Positions 8,085 through 16,543 of a stretch of 64,000 nt of DNA are shown here, one piece after another (the stretch's first letter is position 1; the number at the start of each line of letters is the position of its first letter). The DNA is from an uncultured Neglectibacter sp. (lineage in GTDB: Bacteria; Bacillota; Clostridia; Oscillospirales; Acutalibacteraceae), in contig CAJFSY010000003.1 of the NCBI GenBank assembly GCA_904419785.1, positions 62,001-126,000 on the forward strand, written 5' to 3'. A program made the position numbers and the translations under genes. The notes beneath the pieces are model-generated. The model was given only the letters and a program-made list of their open reading frames with translations, made no database searches and was not told the DNA's origin.

Positions 8085-8139
8085 TTAACACAAATTTTAC
8101 ATTTTCAGGCTCCCGCACTTTACAAAGGATGTTTATCAT
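8085..8139 (+). promoter_or_regulatory. Candidate Pho box and -10 for the pst operon
   Basis: TTAACA at 8085-8090 and TTTACA at 8096-8101 begin 11 bp apart, and a third TTTACA is at 8119-8124. TATCAT at 8134-8139 can act as -10, with no good -35. TT(A/T)ACA repeats with 11-bp phasing just upstream of the -10 are the form of the Gram-positive PhoP/PhoB binding site. They precede pstS, and the encoded regulator is downstream in the same operon. Confidence 0.65.
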
Positions 8140-8200
8140 GATGGCCGTAGGTTAAACGAAGAACATACAACTTAGAAAAACCAAAAGGAAGGTCATTACC

Positions 8201-9151
8201 ATGAAAAAAGTTCTTTCGGCTATTTTGGCAATCAGCTTGTGCGCTTCTATGCTGGCCGGCTGCGGCGGCGATAACGGTTCCTCCTCCAGCCAGGGCAGCA
8301 GCTCTGAGAGCAGCGCTTCTCAAAGCACTGCTTCTGAAAGCGGCTCCTCTTCCGAAGCTCAAGCAGAAGGCACTTCTGCCTCCGGCCCCATCACCGTGAT
8401 CTCCCGTGAAGATGGTTCCGGCACCCGCGGCGCTTTTGTGGAACTGCTGGAAGTTACCGACGAGGAAGGCAACGACATGACCACCACCAGCGCTGAGATT
8501 TCCAACTCCACCGAAGTTGTGATCCAGTCTGTGGCAGGCAACACCGGCGCCATCGGTTACATCTCCCTGGGTTCTCTGGACGACACTGTGAAAGGCGTGA
8601 AGATCGACGGCGTGGAACCCACCGCTGAGAACATTGAGAACGGCACTTACACCGTATCCCGTCCCTTCAACGTGGCTACTAAGGGCGAATTGACCAACGA
8701 AGCCGCTAAGGACTTCATGAACTACATCATGAGCACTGAGGGCCAGGCCGTTGTGGAAGAAGAAGGCTACATCCCGGTAGACGGTGCAGAAGCTTTCACC
8801 AGCACCAACCCCTCCGGCTCTGTGACTGTTTCCGGTTCCACCTCCGTGTCTCCCCTGATGGAGAAACTGAAAGAAGCCTATGAGACTGTGAACCCCAACG
8901 TGACCATCGAGCTGCAGACTTCCGACTCCACCACCGGCATGACCAACACCATCGACGGAATGTGCGACATCGGCATGGCTTCCCGTGAACTGAAGCAGGA
9001 AGAGCTGGACCAGGGCTTGGTAAACACCGTTATCGCTACCGACGGCATCGCTATCATCGTGAACAACGAGTCTCCCATCGACGAGCTCACTTCCGAGCAG
9101 GTGCGTGACATCTACCTGGGCAACATCACCGATTGGTCCGAACTGGGCTAA
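8201..9151 (+). CDS. pstS: Phosphate-binding lipoprotein PstS, circularly permuted
   Basis: A 316-residue lipoprotein: signal peptide with lipobox LAGC (C21), then a Ser-rich linker to about 60. The phosphate-binding fold is present, but its halves are swapped. SREDGSGTRG (68-77), normally in the middle of PstS, comes first. SGSTSVSPL (211-219), STTG and DIGMASREL (256-264), normally N-terminal, come after it. The protein ends with DIYLGNITDWSELG, which in ordinary PstS runs directly into the SREDGSGTRG segment. Residues about 195-210 bridge the old C and N termini. It captures phosphate for PstCAB outside the membrane. A strong RBS (AAGGAAGG) and Pho-box repeats precede it, and a hairpin follows. 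Confidence 0.93.
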   Translation: MKKVLSAILAISLCASMLAGCGGDNGSSSSQGSSSESSASQSTASESGSSSEAQAEGTSASGPITVISREDGSGTRGAFVELLEVTDEEGNDMTTTSAEISNSTEVVIQSVAGNTGAIGYISLGSLDDTVKGVKIDGVEPTAENIENGTYTVSRPFNVATKGELTNEAAKDFMNYIMSTEGQAVVEEEGYIPVDGAEAFTSTNPSGSVTVSGSTSVSPLMEKLKEAYETVNPNVTIELQTSDSTTGMTNTIDGMCDIGMASRELKQEELDQGLVNTVIATDGIAIIVNNESPIDELTSEQVRDIYLGNITDWSELG

Positions 9152-9181
9152 CGTTTCCCCGGCAAACAACGAATCACATAG

Positions 9182-9229
9182 AAAGGGGCTGCAGGCCGGC
9201 GTTCACCGCCTGGTACAGCCCCTTTTCTG
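9182..9229 (+). terminator. Stem-loop between pstS and pstC
   Basis: AAAGGGGCTG (from 9183) pairs with CAGCCCCTTTT (to 9226), with further GC pairing inside. A weak T tail follows. Placed after the binding-protein gene, it probably lowers transcription of pstC-phoR or protects the pstS message. Confidence 0.7.
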
Positions 9230-9250
9230 TAGGAGGGCAGTGAATTATCT

Positions 9251-10135
9251 ATGAACGAAAAAACAAAAGAGCACCGCAGCGGACGGATACGCGAAAGAGT
9301 GATGCAGATCGTCTTTTTGATCGCTGCGTGCATCTCTATTCTGGCTGTGGCCCTGATCTGTATTTACCTGTTCGCCAACGGCCTGCCGGCTATCTTTGAG
9401 ATCGGCCCCCTGAATTTCCTTTTGGGTACCGATTGGCGCCCCAACGCCGATCACTACGGTATCTTCCCCATGATTTTGGGAAGTATTTACGTCACAGCGG
9501 GAGCCATCATCGTAGGAGTTCCCCTGGGGCTTCTGGCCGCTATCTTTATGGCTAAGTTCTGTCCCAAGCCGCTTTACAAATTCTTAAAACCTGCTGTGGA
9601 TCTGCTGGCAGGTATCCCTTCTATCGTATATGGCTTCTTCGGCCTGATGGTGGTGGTCCCCCTGATGCAGCAGCTTTTCCCCAACACCAGCGGCAAAAGC
9701 ATCCTCACAGCGTCCGTCCTTTTGGGAATTATGATTCTGCCCACCATCATCGGCGTATCCGAAAGCGCTATCCGCGCCGTCCCCGACAGCTACTACGAGG
9801 GCGCTTTGGCTTTGGGCGCCAGCCATGAACGCAGCGTGTTTTTCGTCACGGTCCCCGCGGCGAAATCGGGCATTATGGCAGGCATTATCCTTGGCGTGGG
9901 CCGGGCTATCGGCGAAACCATGGCTGTCATTATGATCGCCGGCAACCAGCCCCAGATCCCCGATAGTCTTTTAGACGGCGTGCGGACACTCACCGGCAAC
10001 ATCGTCATGGAAATGGGTTATTCCACCGGCCTGCACCGTGAGGCTTTGATCGCCACCGGCGTTGTGCTCTTTGTGTTCATTCTCATCATCAACCTGCTGT
10101 TTTCCATCATCAAGCGGAAGGAGCGTAAGGCATGA
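9251..10135 (+). CDS. pstC: Phosphate ABC transporter permease PstC
   Basis: A 294-residue inner-membrane permease with about six membrane helices and the binding-protein-dependent transport fold. Landmarks are TDWRPNADHYGIFPMILGS after helix 1, [16 protein letters not shown], and the EAA cytoplasmic loop (YYEGALALGASHERSVFFVTVPAA). Length is normal. It is preceded by TAGGAGG about 13 nt upstream of ATG 9251. The last codons overlap the pstA start (ATGA), so the two are translationally coupled. Confidence 0.95.
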   Translation: MNEKTKEHRSGRIRERVMQIVFLIAACISILAVALICIYLFANGLPAIFEIGPLNFLLGTDWRPNADHYGIFPMILGSIYVTAGAIIVGVPLGLLAAIFMAKFCPKPLYKFLKPAVDLLAGIPSIVYGFFGLMVVVPLMQQLFPNTSGKSILTASVLLGIMILPTIIGVSESAIRAVPDSYYEGALALGASHERSVFFVTVPAAKSGIMAGIILGVGRAIGETMAVIMIAGNQPQIPDSLLDGVRTLTGNIVMEMGYSTGLHREALIATGVVLFVFILIINLLFSIIKRKERKA

Positions 10136-11046
10136 GCGATTATACCGAAAAAGCGGAAAAGAAAGGGCGTGCCAGCCAAATCGCGGCCATCAACAAGCCC
10201 ACTTTTCAGCAGGCCTTGAAACAATACAAGAAATCACCCTTTTCTCTGTTTCTCCGGGTGGTTGTGACCTTGGCCACAATCATCACTGTGGCCGTGCTGC
10301 TGTTCCTGGTAGCCTACATTCTGGTGATGGGCGTACCCAACCTGAAGCCCTCCCTCTTTGAACTGGAATACAACAGTGAAAACGCCTCCCTGCTGCCGGC
10401 GCTGATCAACACCGTGATCATGACCTTCCTTTCTCTGATCGTCGCGGTTCCTATCGGCATTTTCTCCGCCATCTACCTGGTGGAATACGCCCGGCGGGGC
10501 AACAAGCTGGTGGGGGTGGTGCGCATCACTGCTGAAACGCTTTCCGGCATCCCCTCCATCGTTTACGGCCTGTTCGGATTCCTGTTCTTCGGCGTTTCCT
10601 TTGGCTGGGGATACTCCATGCTGGGCGGCGCTTTGACCATGGCCATCATGATCCTTCCCCTGATCATGCGCACCACGGAAGAAGCCTTGATGAGCGTACC
10701 CGATTCCTTCCGGGAAGGCAGCTTCGGCCTGGGCGCCGGAAAACTGCGCACCGTGTTCCGCATCATTCTGCCTTCGGCTATCCCAGGCATCCTTTCAGGC
10801 GTCATCCTGGGCGTGGGCCGCATTGTAGGCGAGACAGCGGCTTTGATGTTCACTTCCGGCACGGTAGCCCAGGTAGCCGTCAATCCCATGGATTCCGGCC
10901 GGACCTTGGCGGTGCATATGTACAACCTGTTAAACGAAGGTTTGGCCCGTGAGGCCGCTTACGCCACAGCCGTGGTGCTGCTGATACTGGTGGTAGGCAT
11001 CAACGCGCTCTCCTCCTTTGTGGCTAAAAAATTCACCAAAACGTAA
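10132..11046 (+). CDS. pstA: Phosphate ABC transporter permease PstA
   Basis: A 304-residue partner of PstC. A cytoplasmic N-terminal tail of about 35 residues is followed by six membrane helices. [18 protein letters not shown] and the EAA loop ([25 protein letters not shown]) are diagnostic. It overlaps pstC by 4 bp. The ATPase gene follows after about 80 bp. Confidence 0.95.
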   Translation: MSDYTEKAEKKGRASQIAAINKPTFQQALKQYKKSPFSLFLRVVVTLATIITVAVLLFLVAYILVMGVPNLKPSLFELEYNSENASLLPALINTVIMTFLSLIVAVPIGIFSAIYLVEYARRGNKLVGVVRITAETLSGIPSIVYGLFGFLFFGVSFGWGYSMLGGALTMAIMILPLIMRTTEEALMSVPDSFREGSFGLGAGKLRTVFRIILPSAIPGILSGVILGVGRIVGETAALMFTSGTVAQVAVNPMDSGRTLAVHMYNLLNEGLAREAAYATAVVLLILVVGINALSSFVAKKFTKT

Positions 11047-11128
11047 AACCAATAACGACGGGACGGGGCCTTTCCATGTATATGCGGGCCGCTCCCGCGA
11101 TGAACTAAAGGAATGGATGGTTTCTCTT

Positions 11129-11878
11129 ATGGATAAAATCACGGTCAAAAACCTGGACCTTTATTATGGGGACTTCAAAGCGCTGAAAACAGTGAACATG
11201 AATATTGCCCCCAACGAAGTGACCGCTTTCATCGGCCCTTCGGGATGCGGTAAATCCACCCTGCTCAAATCCTTAAACCGCATGAACGACCTGGTGGAAG
11301 GCTGCAAGATCACCGGCGAGATCCTGCTGGATGGGGAAGATATTTACGGGAACATCGACGTGAACCAGCTGCGCAAGCGTGTGGGGATGGTGTTCCAAAA
11401 GCCCAACCCCTTCCCCATGAGCGTCTATGATAACATCGCTTACGGCCCCCGCACCCACGGGATTCGCTCCAAGGTGAAGCTTGATGAGATTGTGGAAAAA
11501 TCCCTGCGGGGGGCGGCCATTTGGGACGAATTGAAAGACCGGCTGAAAAAAAGCGCTTTGGGCCTCTCCGGCGGCCAGCAGCAGCGGCTTTGCATCGCCC
11601 GGGCCTTGGCGGTAGAACCAGAAGTTCTGCTCATGGATGAGCCCACTTCCGCCCTGGACCCCATCTCCACCTCCAAGATCGAGGAACTTGCAATGGAATT
11701 GAAATCTGATTATACTATTGTCATCGTAACGCATAACATGCAGCAAGCCGCGCGTATCTCTGATAAGACAGCGTTCTTCCTCTTGGGCGAGCTGGTAGAA
11801 TTCGGCCCCACTGAGACCGTGTTCTCTATGCCCAAAGATAAGCGTACCGAAGATTACATCACCGGCCGGTTTGGTTGA
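11129..11878 (+). CDS. pstB: Phosphate ABC transporter ATP-binding protein
   Basis: A 249-residue ATPase: Walker [11 protein letters not shown]-loop in [14 protein letters not shown], signature LSGGQQQR, Walker B VLLMDEP, H-loop VTHNM. Ends with the PstB-typical tail [14 protein letters not shown]. The frame is open further upstream, but the family begins at [13 protein letters not shown]. I took ATG 11129 with GGATGG 8 nt upstream; the in-frame ATG at 11117 (after AAAGGA) is an alternative that adds four residues. Confidence 0.96.
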   Translation: MDKITVKNLDLYYGDFKALKTVNMNIAPNEVTAFIGPSGCGKSTLLKSLNRMNDLVEGCKITGEILLDGEDIYGNIDVNQLRKRVGMVFQKPNPFPMSVYDNIAYGPRTHGIRSKVKLDEIVEKSLRGAAIWDELKDRLKKSALGLSGGQQQRLCIARALAVEPEVLLMDEPTSALDPISTSKIEELAMELKSDYTIVIVTHNMQQAARISDKTAFFLLGELVEFGPTETVFSMPKDKRTEDYITGRFG

Positions 11879-11896
11879 TAAGAAAGGATTTGCACT

Positions 11897-12544
11897 ATGA
11901 GAACGAAATTGGATGAACAACTGGAAAAGCTCAATGTGGCGCTGATCACTACCGGCGCCCTATGCGAAGACGCTATCTCCACCGCTGCCAAAGCGCTTTT
12001 GGAAAACGATATGGAGCTGGCCGCGAAAGTGAAACCCATTGAACTGGAGATCGATCAGCGGGAACGGGAGATCGAGAGCCTGTGCATGAGGCTGCTTTTG
12101 CAGCAGCAGCCTGTAGCCGGCGACCTGCGGCAGATCTCTTCCGCTTTGAAGATGATCACCGATTTGGAACGCATTGGTGACCAGACCTCTGATATTGCCG
12201 AGCTGCTGCCTTACCTTCAGCAGGGAGACATTACTTTCAGCAAAGTGCACATCAAAGAGATGGCGGAAGCTACCATTAAAATGGTAACGGATTCCATCGA
12301 GTCTTTTGTGCGTCAAGACTTGCCCTTGGCCCACAGCGTCATGGAGTATGACTCTGTAGTGGATAACCTGTTCACCAAAGTAAAGAACGAGCTGATCCAG
12401 CTTATCGCTGAGAACCGTGAGAGCGGCGAGTTCTGCCTGGATCTGCTGATGGTGGCCAAATATTTCGAGCGCATCGGCGACCATGCGGTAAACGTGGCCG
12501 AGTGGGTGCAATATTCCCTTACAGGCACTAAGGAAAAAGCATAA
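11897..12544 (+). CDS. phoU: Phosphate signalling/transport regulator PhoU
   Basis: A 215-residue all-helical protein with the two PhoU repeats; each carries a metal-binding E/DxxxD-type motif, in ITDLERIGDQTSDIAE and AKYFERIGDHAVNVAEW. PhoU links the Pst transporter to the PhoR kinase and represses the Pho response when phosphate is plentiful. Good RBS (AAAGGA). It lies between pstB and the two-component genes. Confidence 0.96.
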   Translation: MRTKLDEQLEKLNVALITTGALCEDAISTAAKALLENDMELAAKVKPIELEIDQREREIESLCMRLLLQQQPVAGDLRQISSALKMITDLERIGDQTSDIAELLPYLQQGDITFSKVHIKEMAEATIKMVTDSIESFVRQDLPLAHSVMEYDSVVDNLFTKVKNELIQLIAENRESGEFCLDLLMVAKYFERIGDHAVNVAEWVQYSLTGTKEKA

Positions 12545-12591
12545 TCTTCGTTTTGAGAAAGGACGGTCCGGCCCCAGAGCCGGGATGGGCT

Positions 12592-13269
12592 ATGATCTAT
12601 TTTTTAGAAGATGACAACAGTATCCGCGAACTGGTAGTATACACCATGAACTCCACCGGTTACGACGCGGTCGGTTTCGCAAAACCCGCCGAATTTTGGG
12701 CGGCTATGGAACAAGAGATGCCCAGCCTGGTGCTTTTGGACATCATGCTCCCCGAAGAGGACGGCTTGCAAATTCTTAAAAAGCTGCGGGCAAACCCTCT
12801 CACCAAAAAACTGCCGGTAATGATGCTTACCGCTAAAGACAGCGAATATGACAAGGTGCTGGGACTTGACAGCGGCGCGGACGATTATGTTCCCAAACCC
12901 TTCGGCATGATGGAACTGATGGCCCGCATCAAAGCGCTGCTGCGCCGGGCCGGGCCCCAAGAGCCCGACGACAAAGAGTACATCCTGGACAAGTTGTACG
13001 TATCCCCCTCCCGACATCTGGTAAAAGTAGACGGCAAGGAAGTTTCGCTGACTTTGAAAGAGTTCGAGCTGCTTTGCTTCCTGCTGGAAAACGACGGCAT
13101 GGTGCTCACCCGTGATAAGATATTGGCCCGGATATGGGGCTACGACTTTGACGGCGAGACCCGTACTGTAGACGTTCACGTGCGCACGCTCCGCCAAAAG
13201 CTTGGGGAGTGCGGCGCTTTTATCGAAACCGTGCGGGGCGTGGGATATAAAATCGACCGCCGGGATTAA
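12592..13269 (+). CDS. phoB: Phosphate regulon response regulator (OmpR/PhoB family)
   Basis: A 225-residue regulator: receiver domain with acidic pocket (D7, D8), phospho-acceptor D50 in LVLLDIMLP and the conserved Lys in VPKPFG, then a winged-helix OmpR-type DNA-binding domain ending in TVRGVGYKID. Start ATG 12592 fits the family N terminus (MIYFLEDD). A TTG 39 bp upstream is in frame, but would add a non-family extension. It should bind the TTWACA repeats upstream of pstS. Could equally be named phoP as in Bacillus. Confidence 0.93.
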   Translation: MIYFLEDDNSIRELVVYTMNSTGYDAVGFAKPAEFWAAMEQEMPSLVLLDIMLPEEDGLQILKKLRANPLTKKLPVMMLTAKDSEYDKVLGLDSGADDYVPKPFGMMELMARIKALLRRAGPQEPDDKEYILDKLYVSPSRHLVKVDGKEVSLTLKEFELLCFLLENDGMVLTRDKILARIWGYDFDGETRTVDVHVRTLRQKLGECGAFIETVRGVGYKIDRRD

Positions 13270-13308
13270 GATTCCAGCGCAGAGCGCCAAGAAAGGAATT
13301 GACCACCT

Positions 13309-14970
13309 GTGAGAAAAAAGATCTTTAACAATATGTGCCTGCTGGCGTTGGTGACCATCCTCCTCTCCTCACTGCTTATCACCTTCGTTTACTATGGCAA
13401 CTCCGATGCCCGCATGAAAGCAGAGGTGCGGGAAGAGGCCCGGTATATCCGCGGCGCGGTAGAGCTTTCTGGAAAAGACTATTTGGAAACGGTGAAAAAC
13501 ACCCCCAACCGCATCACATTGATCGACACAGACGGCACTGTGCTTTTCGACAACCAAGCTGACCCAGCCGCTATGGAAAACCACTCTGACCGCCAGGAAG
13601 TGAAGCAGGCCGTTACCGCCGGGGCTGGCGAAGCCACCCGCATGTCGGGCACACTGTCTGAAAAGAAGTTCTATTATGCCATAAAGCTTGAAAACGGCCA
13701 GATCCTCCGCATAGCCAGCGAAACCGCCTCCGTATTTGCCGCGGTGCTCTCCATGCTGCCGTGGATCATCGGCATCGCGGTTTTGGTGGCCGTCATCACG
13801 GTGCTGTTTTCCAATTTCCTCACCAAGAAGATCGTAACCCCCATTAACCGCCTGGACCTGAACCATCCCGCCGACAATGTGGTGTATGACGAGCTTTCCC
13901 CTTTGCTGAGCAAAATCAACCGGCAGAACGAAGTGATCGACCAGCAGATTCGTTCCCTGCGGGAAAAGCAGGAGGAATTCACCTCTATCACCGAGAACAT
14001 GAGCGAAGGCTTTTTGGTGCTGGATAAAAACACAGATATCCTCTCTTACAATACCAGCGCTTTACGGCTGCTTGGAGCGGACGCCGCCCCAGCCGAAAGC
14101 CATGAAAGCGCTTTGGCCTTGAACCGCAGCGCCGGGTTCCGCAGCGCCGTGGACGCCGCTCTCTCCGGCAGCCGCAGCGAACAGCTGGTACGCCAGGGCG
14201 GGCGCTGCTGCCAAGTTATGGCTAACCCCGTTCTGCGGGAAGGCGAAGTGGAAGGCGCCGTGGTGGTGATTTTGGATATTACCGAACGGGAAGAACGGGA
14301 TAACCTCCGCCGGGAATTCACCGCCAACGTCTCTCACGAACTGAAAACTCCTTTGACTTCTATCTCCGGATTTGCCGAGATCATCCAAAACGGCATTGTG
14401 AAACCGGAGGATATCCCCCGGTTCGCCGGAAATATCTATGTGGAGTCACAGCGGCTGATCTCCCTGGTAGATGACATCCTGAACCTTTCCCGTTTGGATG
14501 AAGCAGACGTTCAACTGGAACGGGAGGATTTTGACCTGGCGGCTCTGGCCCGGGATGTAGCCGGACGCTTGAAGGACTCCGCCAAGAAAAACGGCGTGGT
14601 GATCACCGTTATTGGCGACAAGACCATGATCAACGGCGTAAAGAGCATTGTGGATGAAATGCTCTACAACCTGTTGGACAACGCGGTAAAATACAATAAA
14701 AAGAACGGCCGGGTGACCGTCACCATAGAGAATGACCAGAACGGGCCCACCCTGGCCGTAACAGATACCGGAATCGGCATTCCCCAAAGCGATGTTGACC
14801 GGGTATTCGAACGTTTCTACCGAGTGGATAAGAGCCATTCCAAAGAGGTCGGCGGAACTGGCCTGGGGCTTTCCATCGTAAAGCATGGAGCCGCCTTCCA
14901 CAACGCCAAGGTCTCTCTGGAAAGCACGGAAGGCAAAGGCACAACCGTGCGTCTGGCCTTTCCCAACTAA
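13309..14970 (+). CDS. phoR: Phosphate regulon sensor histidine kinase PhoR
   Basis: A 553-residue membrane kinase. Helix 1 at about 9-28, an extracellular domain at 30-140 (PAS-like, with RITLIDTDGTVLFDN), helix 2 at about 148-168, a cytoplasmic PAS at about 225-328, HisKA with H343 in SHELKTPLT, then HATPase with N-box LLDNAVKYN and TDTGIGIP. GTG start at 13309 has AAAGGA upstream. It is the last gene of the pst-pho operon and is followed by a strong terminator. Confidence 0.93.
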   Translation: MRKKIFNNMCLLALVTILLSSLLITFVYYGNSDARMKAEVREEARYIRGAVELSGKDYLETVKNTPNRITLIDTDGTVLFDNQADPAAMENHSDRQEVKQAVTAGAGEATRMSGTLSEKKFYYAIKLENGQILRIASETASVFAAVLSMLPWIIGIAVLVAVITVLFSNFLTKKIVTPINRLDLNHPADNVVYDELSPLLSKINRQNEVIDQQIRSLREKQEEFTSITENMSEGFLVLDKNTDILSYNTSALRLLGADAAPAESHESALALNRSAGFRSAVDAALSGSRSEQLVRQGGRCCQVMANPVLREGEVEGAVVVILDITEREERDNLRREFTANVSHELKTPLTSISGFAEIIQNGIVKPEDIPRFAGNIYVESQRLISLVDDILNLSRLDEADVQLEREDFDLAALARDVAGRLKDSAKKNGVVITVIGDKTMINGVKSIVDEMLYNLLDNAVKYNKKNGRVTVTIENDQNGPTLAVTDTGIGIPQSDVDRVFERFYRVDKSHSKEVGGTGLGLSIVKHGAAFHNAKVSLESTEGKGTTVRLAFPN

Positions 14971-15012
14971 CTTGCGAGTATAAGTTCTTCTCTGAAATAT
15001 TTCCCCGAAAAC

Positions 15013-15051
15013 GGAAAGGACCTCCACCCCCGGAGGTCCTTTCCTCTTTTT
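15013..15051. terminator. Strong intrinsic terminator after phoR
   Basis: A perfect 13-bp stem (GGAAAGGACCTCC with GGAGGTCCTTTCC, loop ACCCCC) followed by TCTTTTTAT on the plus strand. It ends the pst-pho transcript and sits against the convergent VOC gene. Confidence 0.92.
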
Positions 15052-15238
15052 ATTTCCAACGGTAATCCGGGTCCTCGAACAGGCAGAAAGGGTGCCCTGT
15101 TCCTCCCTTGGGGTCACGCATCAGCACCCAGCCCGGCTCCTGGGCGGTGATCTCCCATCCCAGCAGCTTAGCATAAAACGCGGACGTGGCCTGGGCATCC
15201 TGGCAATCTACCACAACTGTGCGAAGCTTGAGTTTCAT
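15050..15238 (-). CDS. Shortened VOC/glyoxalase-like protein
   Basis: A 62-residue protein starting at ATG 15238 with GAGGAGAG upstream. Its first 33 residues (KLRTVVVDCQDAQATSAFYA, LLGWEI) are the N terminus of the glyoxalase-like family (PF18029 type, usually about 120 residues). Its last 25 (WVLMRDPKGGTGHPFCLFED) are the C terminus of the same family. The middle, about 50-60 residues, is missing without a frameshift. It is either an internally deleted, non-functional copy or a half-size protein that must dimerise. It follows the YhhN-family gene by 15 bp on the same strand. Confidence 0.75.
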   Translation of the reverse strand: MKLKLRTVVVDCQDAQATSAFYAKLLGWEITAQEPGWVLMRDPKGGTGHPFCLFEDPDYRWK

Positions 15239-15253
15239 CTGCGGTCTCTCCTC

Positions 15254-15904
15254 TTACCACAGTGTTGCCGCAATCAGGTACAGTGCCAGCCAATACAACA
15301 CCATCACCCATTTATGATATTTTTTATTCAATCCTGAAAGCTGCCCTTTCGCCACCATCATATCTGAAATGAAAAAGCTCAGGGCACCTACAGCCGTAGG
15401 CAGATAGGCCATCCCCAGCAGGAACGGCAAAGGCAGCGCCAGCGCAAGGCTCGCTCCCAGCAGCGCCGGATATAAACAGAAGGGGACCGTCTGCTTCCCC
15501 AGGGTAGGCAGTTCTTTGCGGAACAGTACAGCCACCACAGCATAAGCCAACACCCACACCGCCAAACTCCACCAGGTAGGAGGCGTCACATTCCACAGCC
15601 ACACCACCAGGCAAAGATGAGCCGCGCCAAATACCAGCATCCCGCTGACGAAATGAATCTCCAGCAAAGCGTCCGCAATGGTACACAGCACGAAGAACCA
15701 GAACACCAAGGGGACTTCCAGCACTCCACCCTTGGCAATGGAGGCAAACGCCGCGCTGCCCACCGCCAAGAAGCTTCCAGAGCACTTGGCGATCAAGCTT
15801 TCTTTTACCATCCCTGCTCCGCGCAGGTAAAAGTAGAGGGCAAACTGGGCAAACCACAGGGGGATGATAAATGCGGAAAAGGTGAGCAATGTCATGGAAA
15901 ACAC
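15254..15904 (-). CDS. YhhN-family membrane protein (lysoplasmalogenase-like)
   Basis: A 216-residue hydrophobic protein with about eight membrane helices. Motifs in family order: CTIADALLEIHFVSGMLVFGAAHLC, GALSFFISDMMVA, and VMVLYWLALYLIA near the end. YhhN/TMEM86 members hydrolyse the vinyl-ether bond of lysoplasmalogens. Plasmalogens are common in anaerobic Clostridia, so the role is plausible, but the activity of bacterial members is not uniformly proven. The conserved Asp residues in ADALL and SDMM are present. Confidence 0.75.
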   Translation of the reverse strand: MFSMTLLTFSAFIIPLWFAQFALYFYLRGAGMVKESLIAKCSGSFLAVGSAAFASIAKGGVLEVPLVFWFFVLCTIADALLEIHFVSGMLVFGAAHLCLVVWLWNVTPPTWWSLAVWVLAYAVVAVLFRKELPTLGKQTVPFCLYPALLGASLALALPLPFLLGMAYLPTAVGALSFFISDMMVAKGQLSGLNKKYHKWVMVLYWLALYLIAATLW

Positions 15905-16018
15905 CTCCCGAAAGGTTTTCTGGTTCGATTATACCCGGCTTTTTCAAAAAGCGCAATGTGATTTTCCACTTTTCAAATATTGTTTTGTCTGATATGCTGG
16001 AAGAAAAAATAAAATTCT

Positions 16019-16047
16019 TGTAACGAACAAGCTAACAGAGAGTCTTA
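16019..16047 (+). promoter_or_regulatory. Candidate ECF-type promoter (autoregulation)
   Basis: TGTAACG at 16019-16025 and GTCTTA at 16042-16047, 16 bp apart. An AAC-containing -35 and a GTCT-type -10 are the general form of ECF sigma promoters in Firmicutes. The site lies 23 bp before the sigma factor gene, as expected if it drives itself. Confidence 0.5.
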
Positions 16048-16069
16048 TTGACGGAAGCGGGGTGAGGAG

Positions 16070-16543
16070 ATGGATAATTTCGAGAAGATCTACTCGGACT
16101 ATTACGACATGGTATACGGATACTGCCTGCGGCTGAGCCACGACCCATCCTTGGCGGAAGAGGTGACCCAGGAATCGTTCTTTAAAGCGCTGAAAGCTAT
16201 CGATTCCTTTCACGGAGAGTGCCGGCTCAACGTGTGGCTGTGCCAGATCGCCAAAAACACCTACTTCACCCTGCTGAAAAAACGAAAACAAACCGCCCCA
16301 CCTCCCCCAGAGGAATGGGCCGACCCTCAAGACCTGGAAGAACGTCTGGGGGACCGGGAAGAAGCCCTGCAAGTCCACCGGGTCCTCCACACCCTGCCGG
16401 AGCCTTACCGGGAGGTGTTCTGGCTCAGGACCTTCGGGGAACTGAGTTTCGCCCAGATCGGCGGGCTGTTTGAGAAAACCGAAAGCTGGGCCCGGGTGAC
16501 CTACCACCGGGCAAGAATGAAGATCAAGGAGGAATTGGTATGA
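16070..16543 (+). CDS. ECF RNA polymerase sigma factor
   Basis: A 157-residue sigma-70 family protein with only regions 2 and 4. Region 2 is at about 5-70 (YDMVYGYCLRLSHDPSLAEEVTQESFFKAL), with a linker rich in Pro/Glu. Region 4 is at about 100-155, with the HTH EPYREVFWLRTFGELSFAQIGGLF. It should direct polymerase to its own promoter and to envelope-stress targets. The start ATG has GGTGAGG just upstream. It overlaps the next gene by 4 bp (ATGA), the usual arrangement of a sigma/anti-sigma pair. Confidence 0.93.
   Translation: MDNFEKIYSDYYDMVYGYCLRLSHDPSLAEEVTQESFFKALKAIDSFHGECRLNVWLCQIAKNTYFTLLKKRKQTAPPPPEEWADPQDLEERLGDREEALQVHRVLHTLPEPYREVFWLRTFGELSFAQIGGLFEKTESWARVTYHRARMKIKEELV

Noticed and set aside
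7954-8139. N-terminal extension of murE
   Set aside because: In frame, but it contains the murE promoter, and the extra residues do not fit the family.
8120-9169. Antisense 349-codon frame opposite pstS
   Set aside because: His/Gly/Val-rich translation without family similarity or RBS; it mirrors the Ser/Thr-rich codons of pstS.
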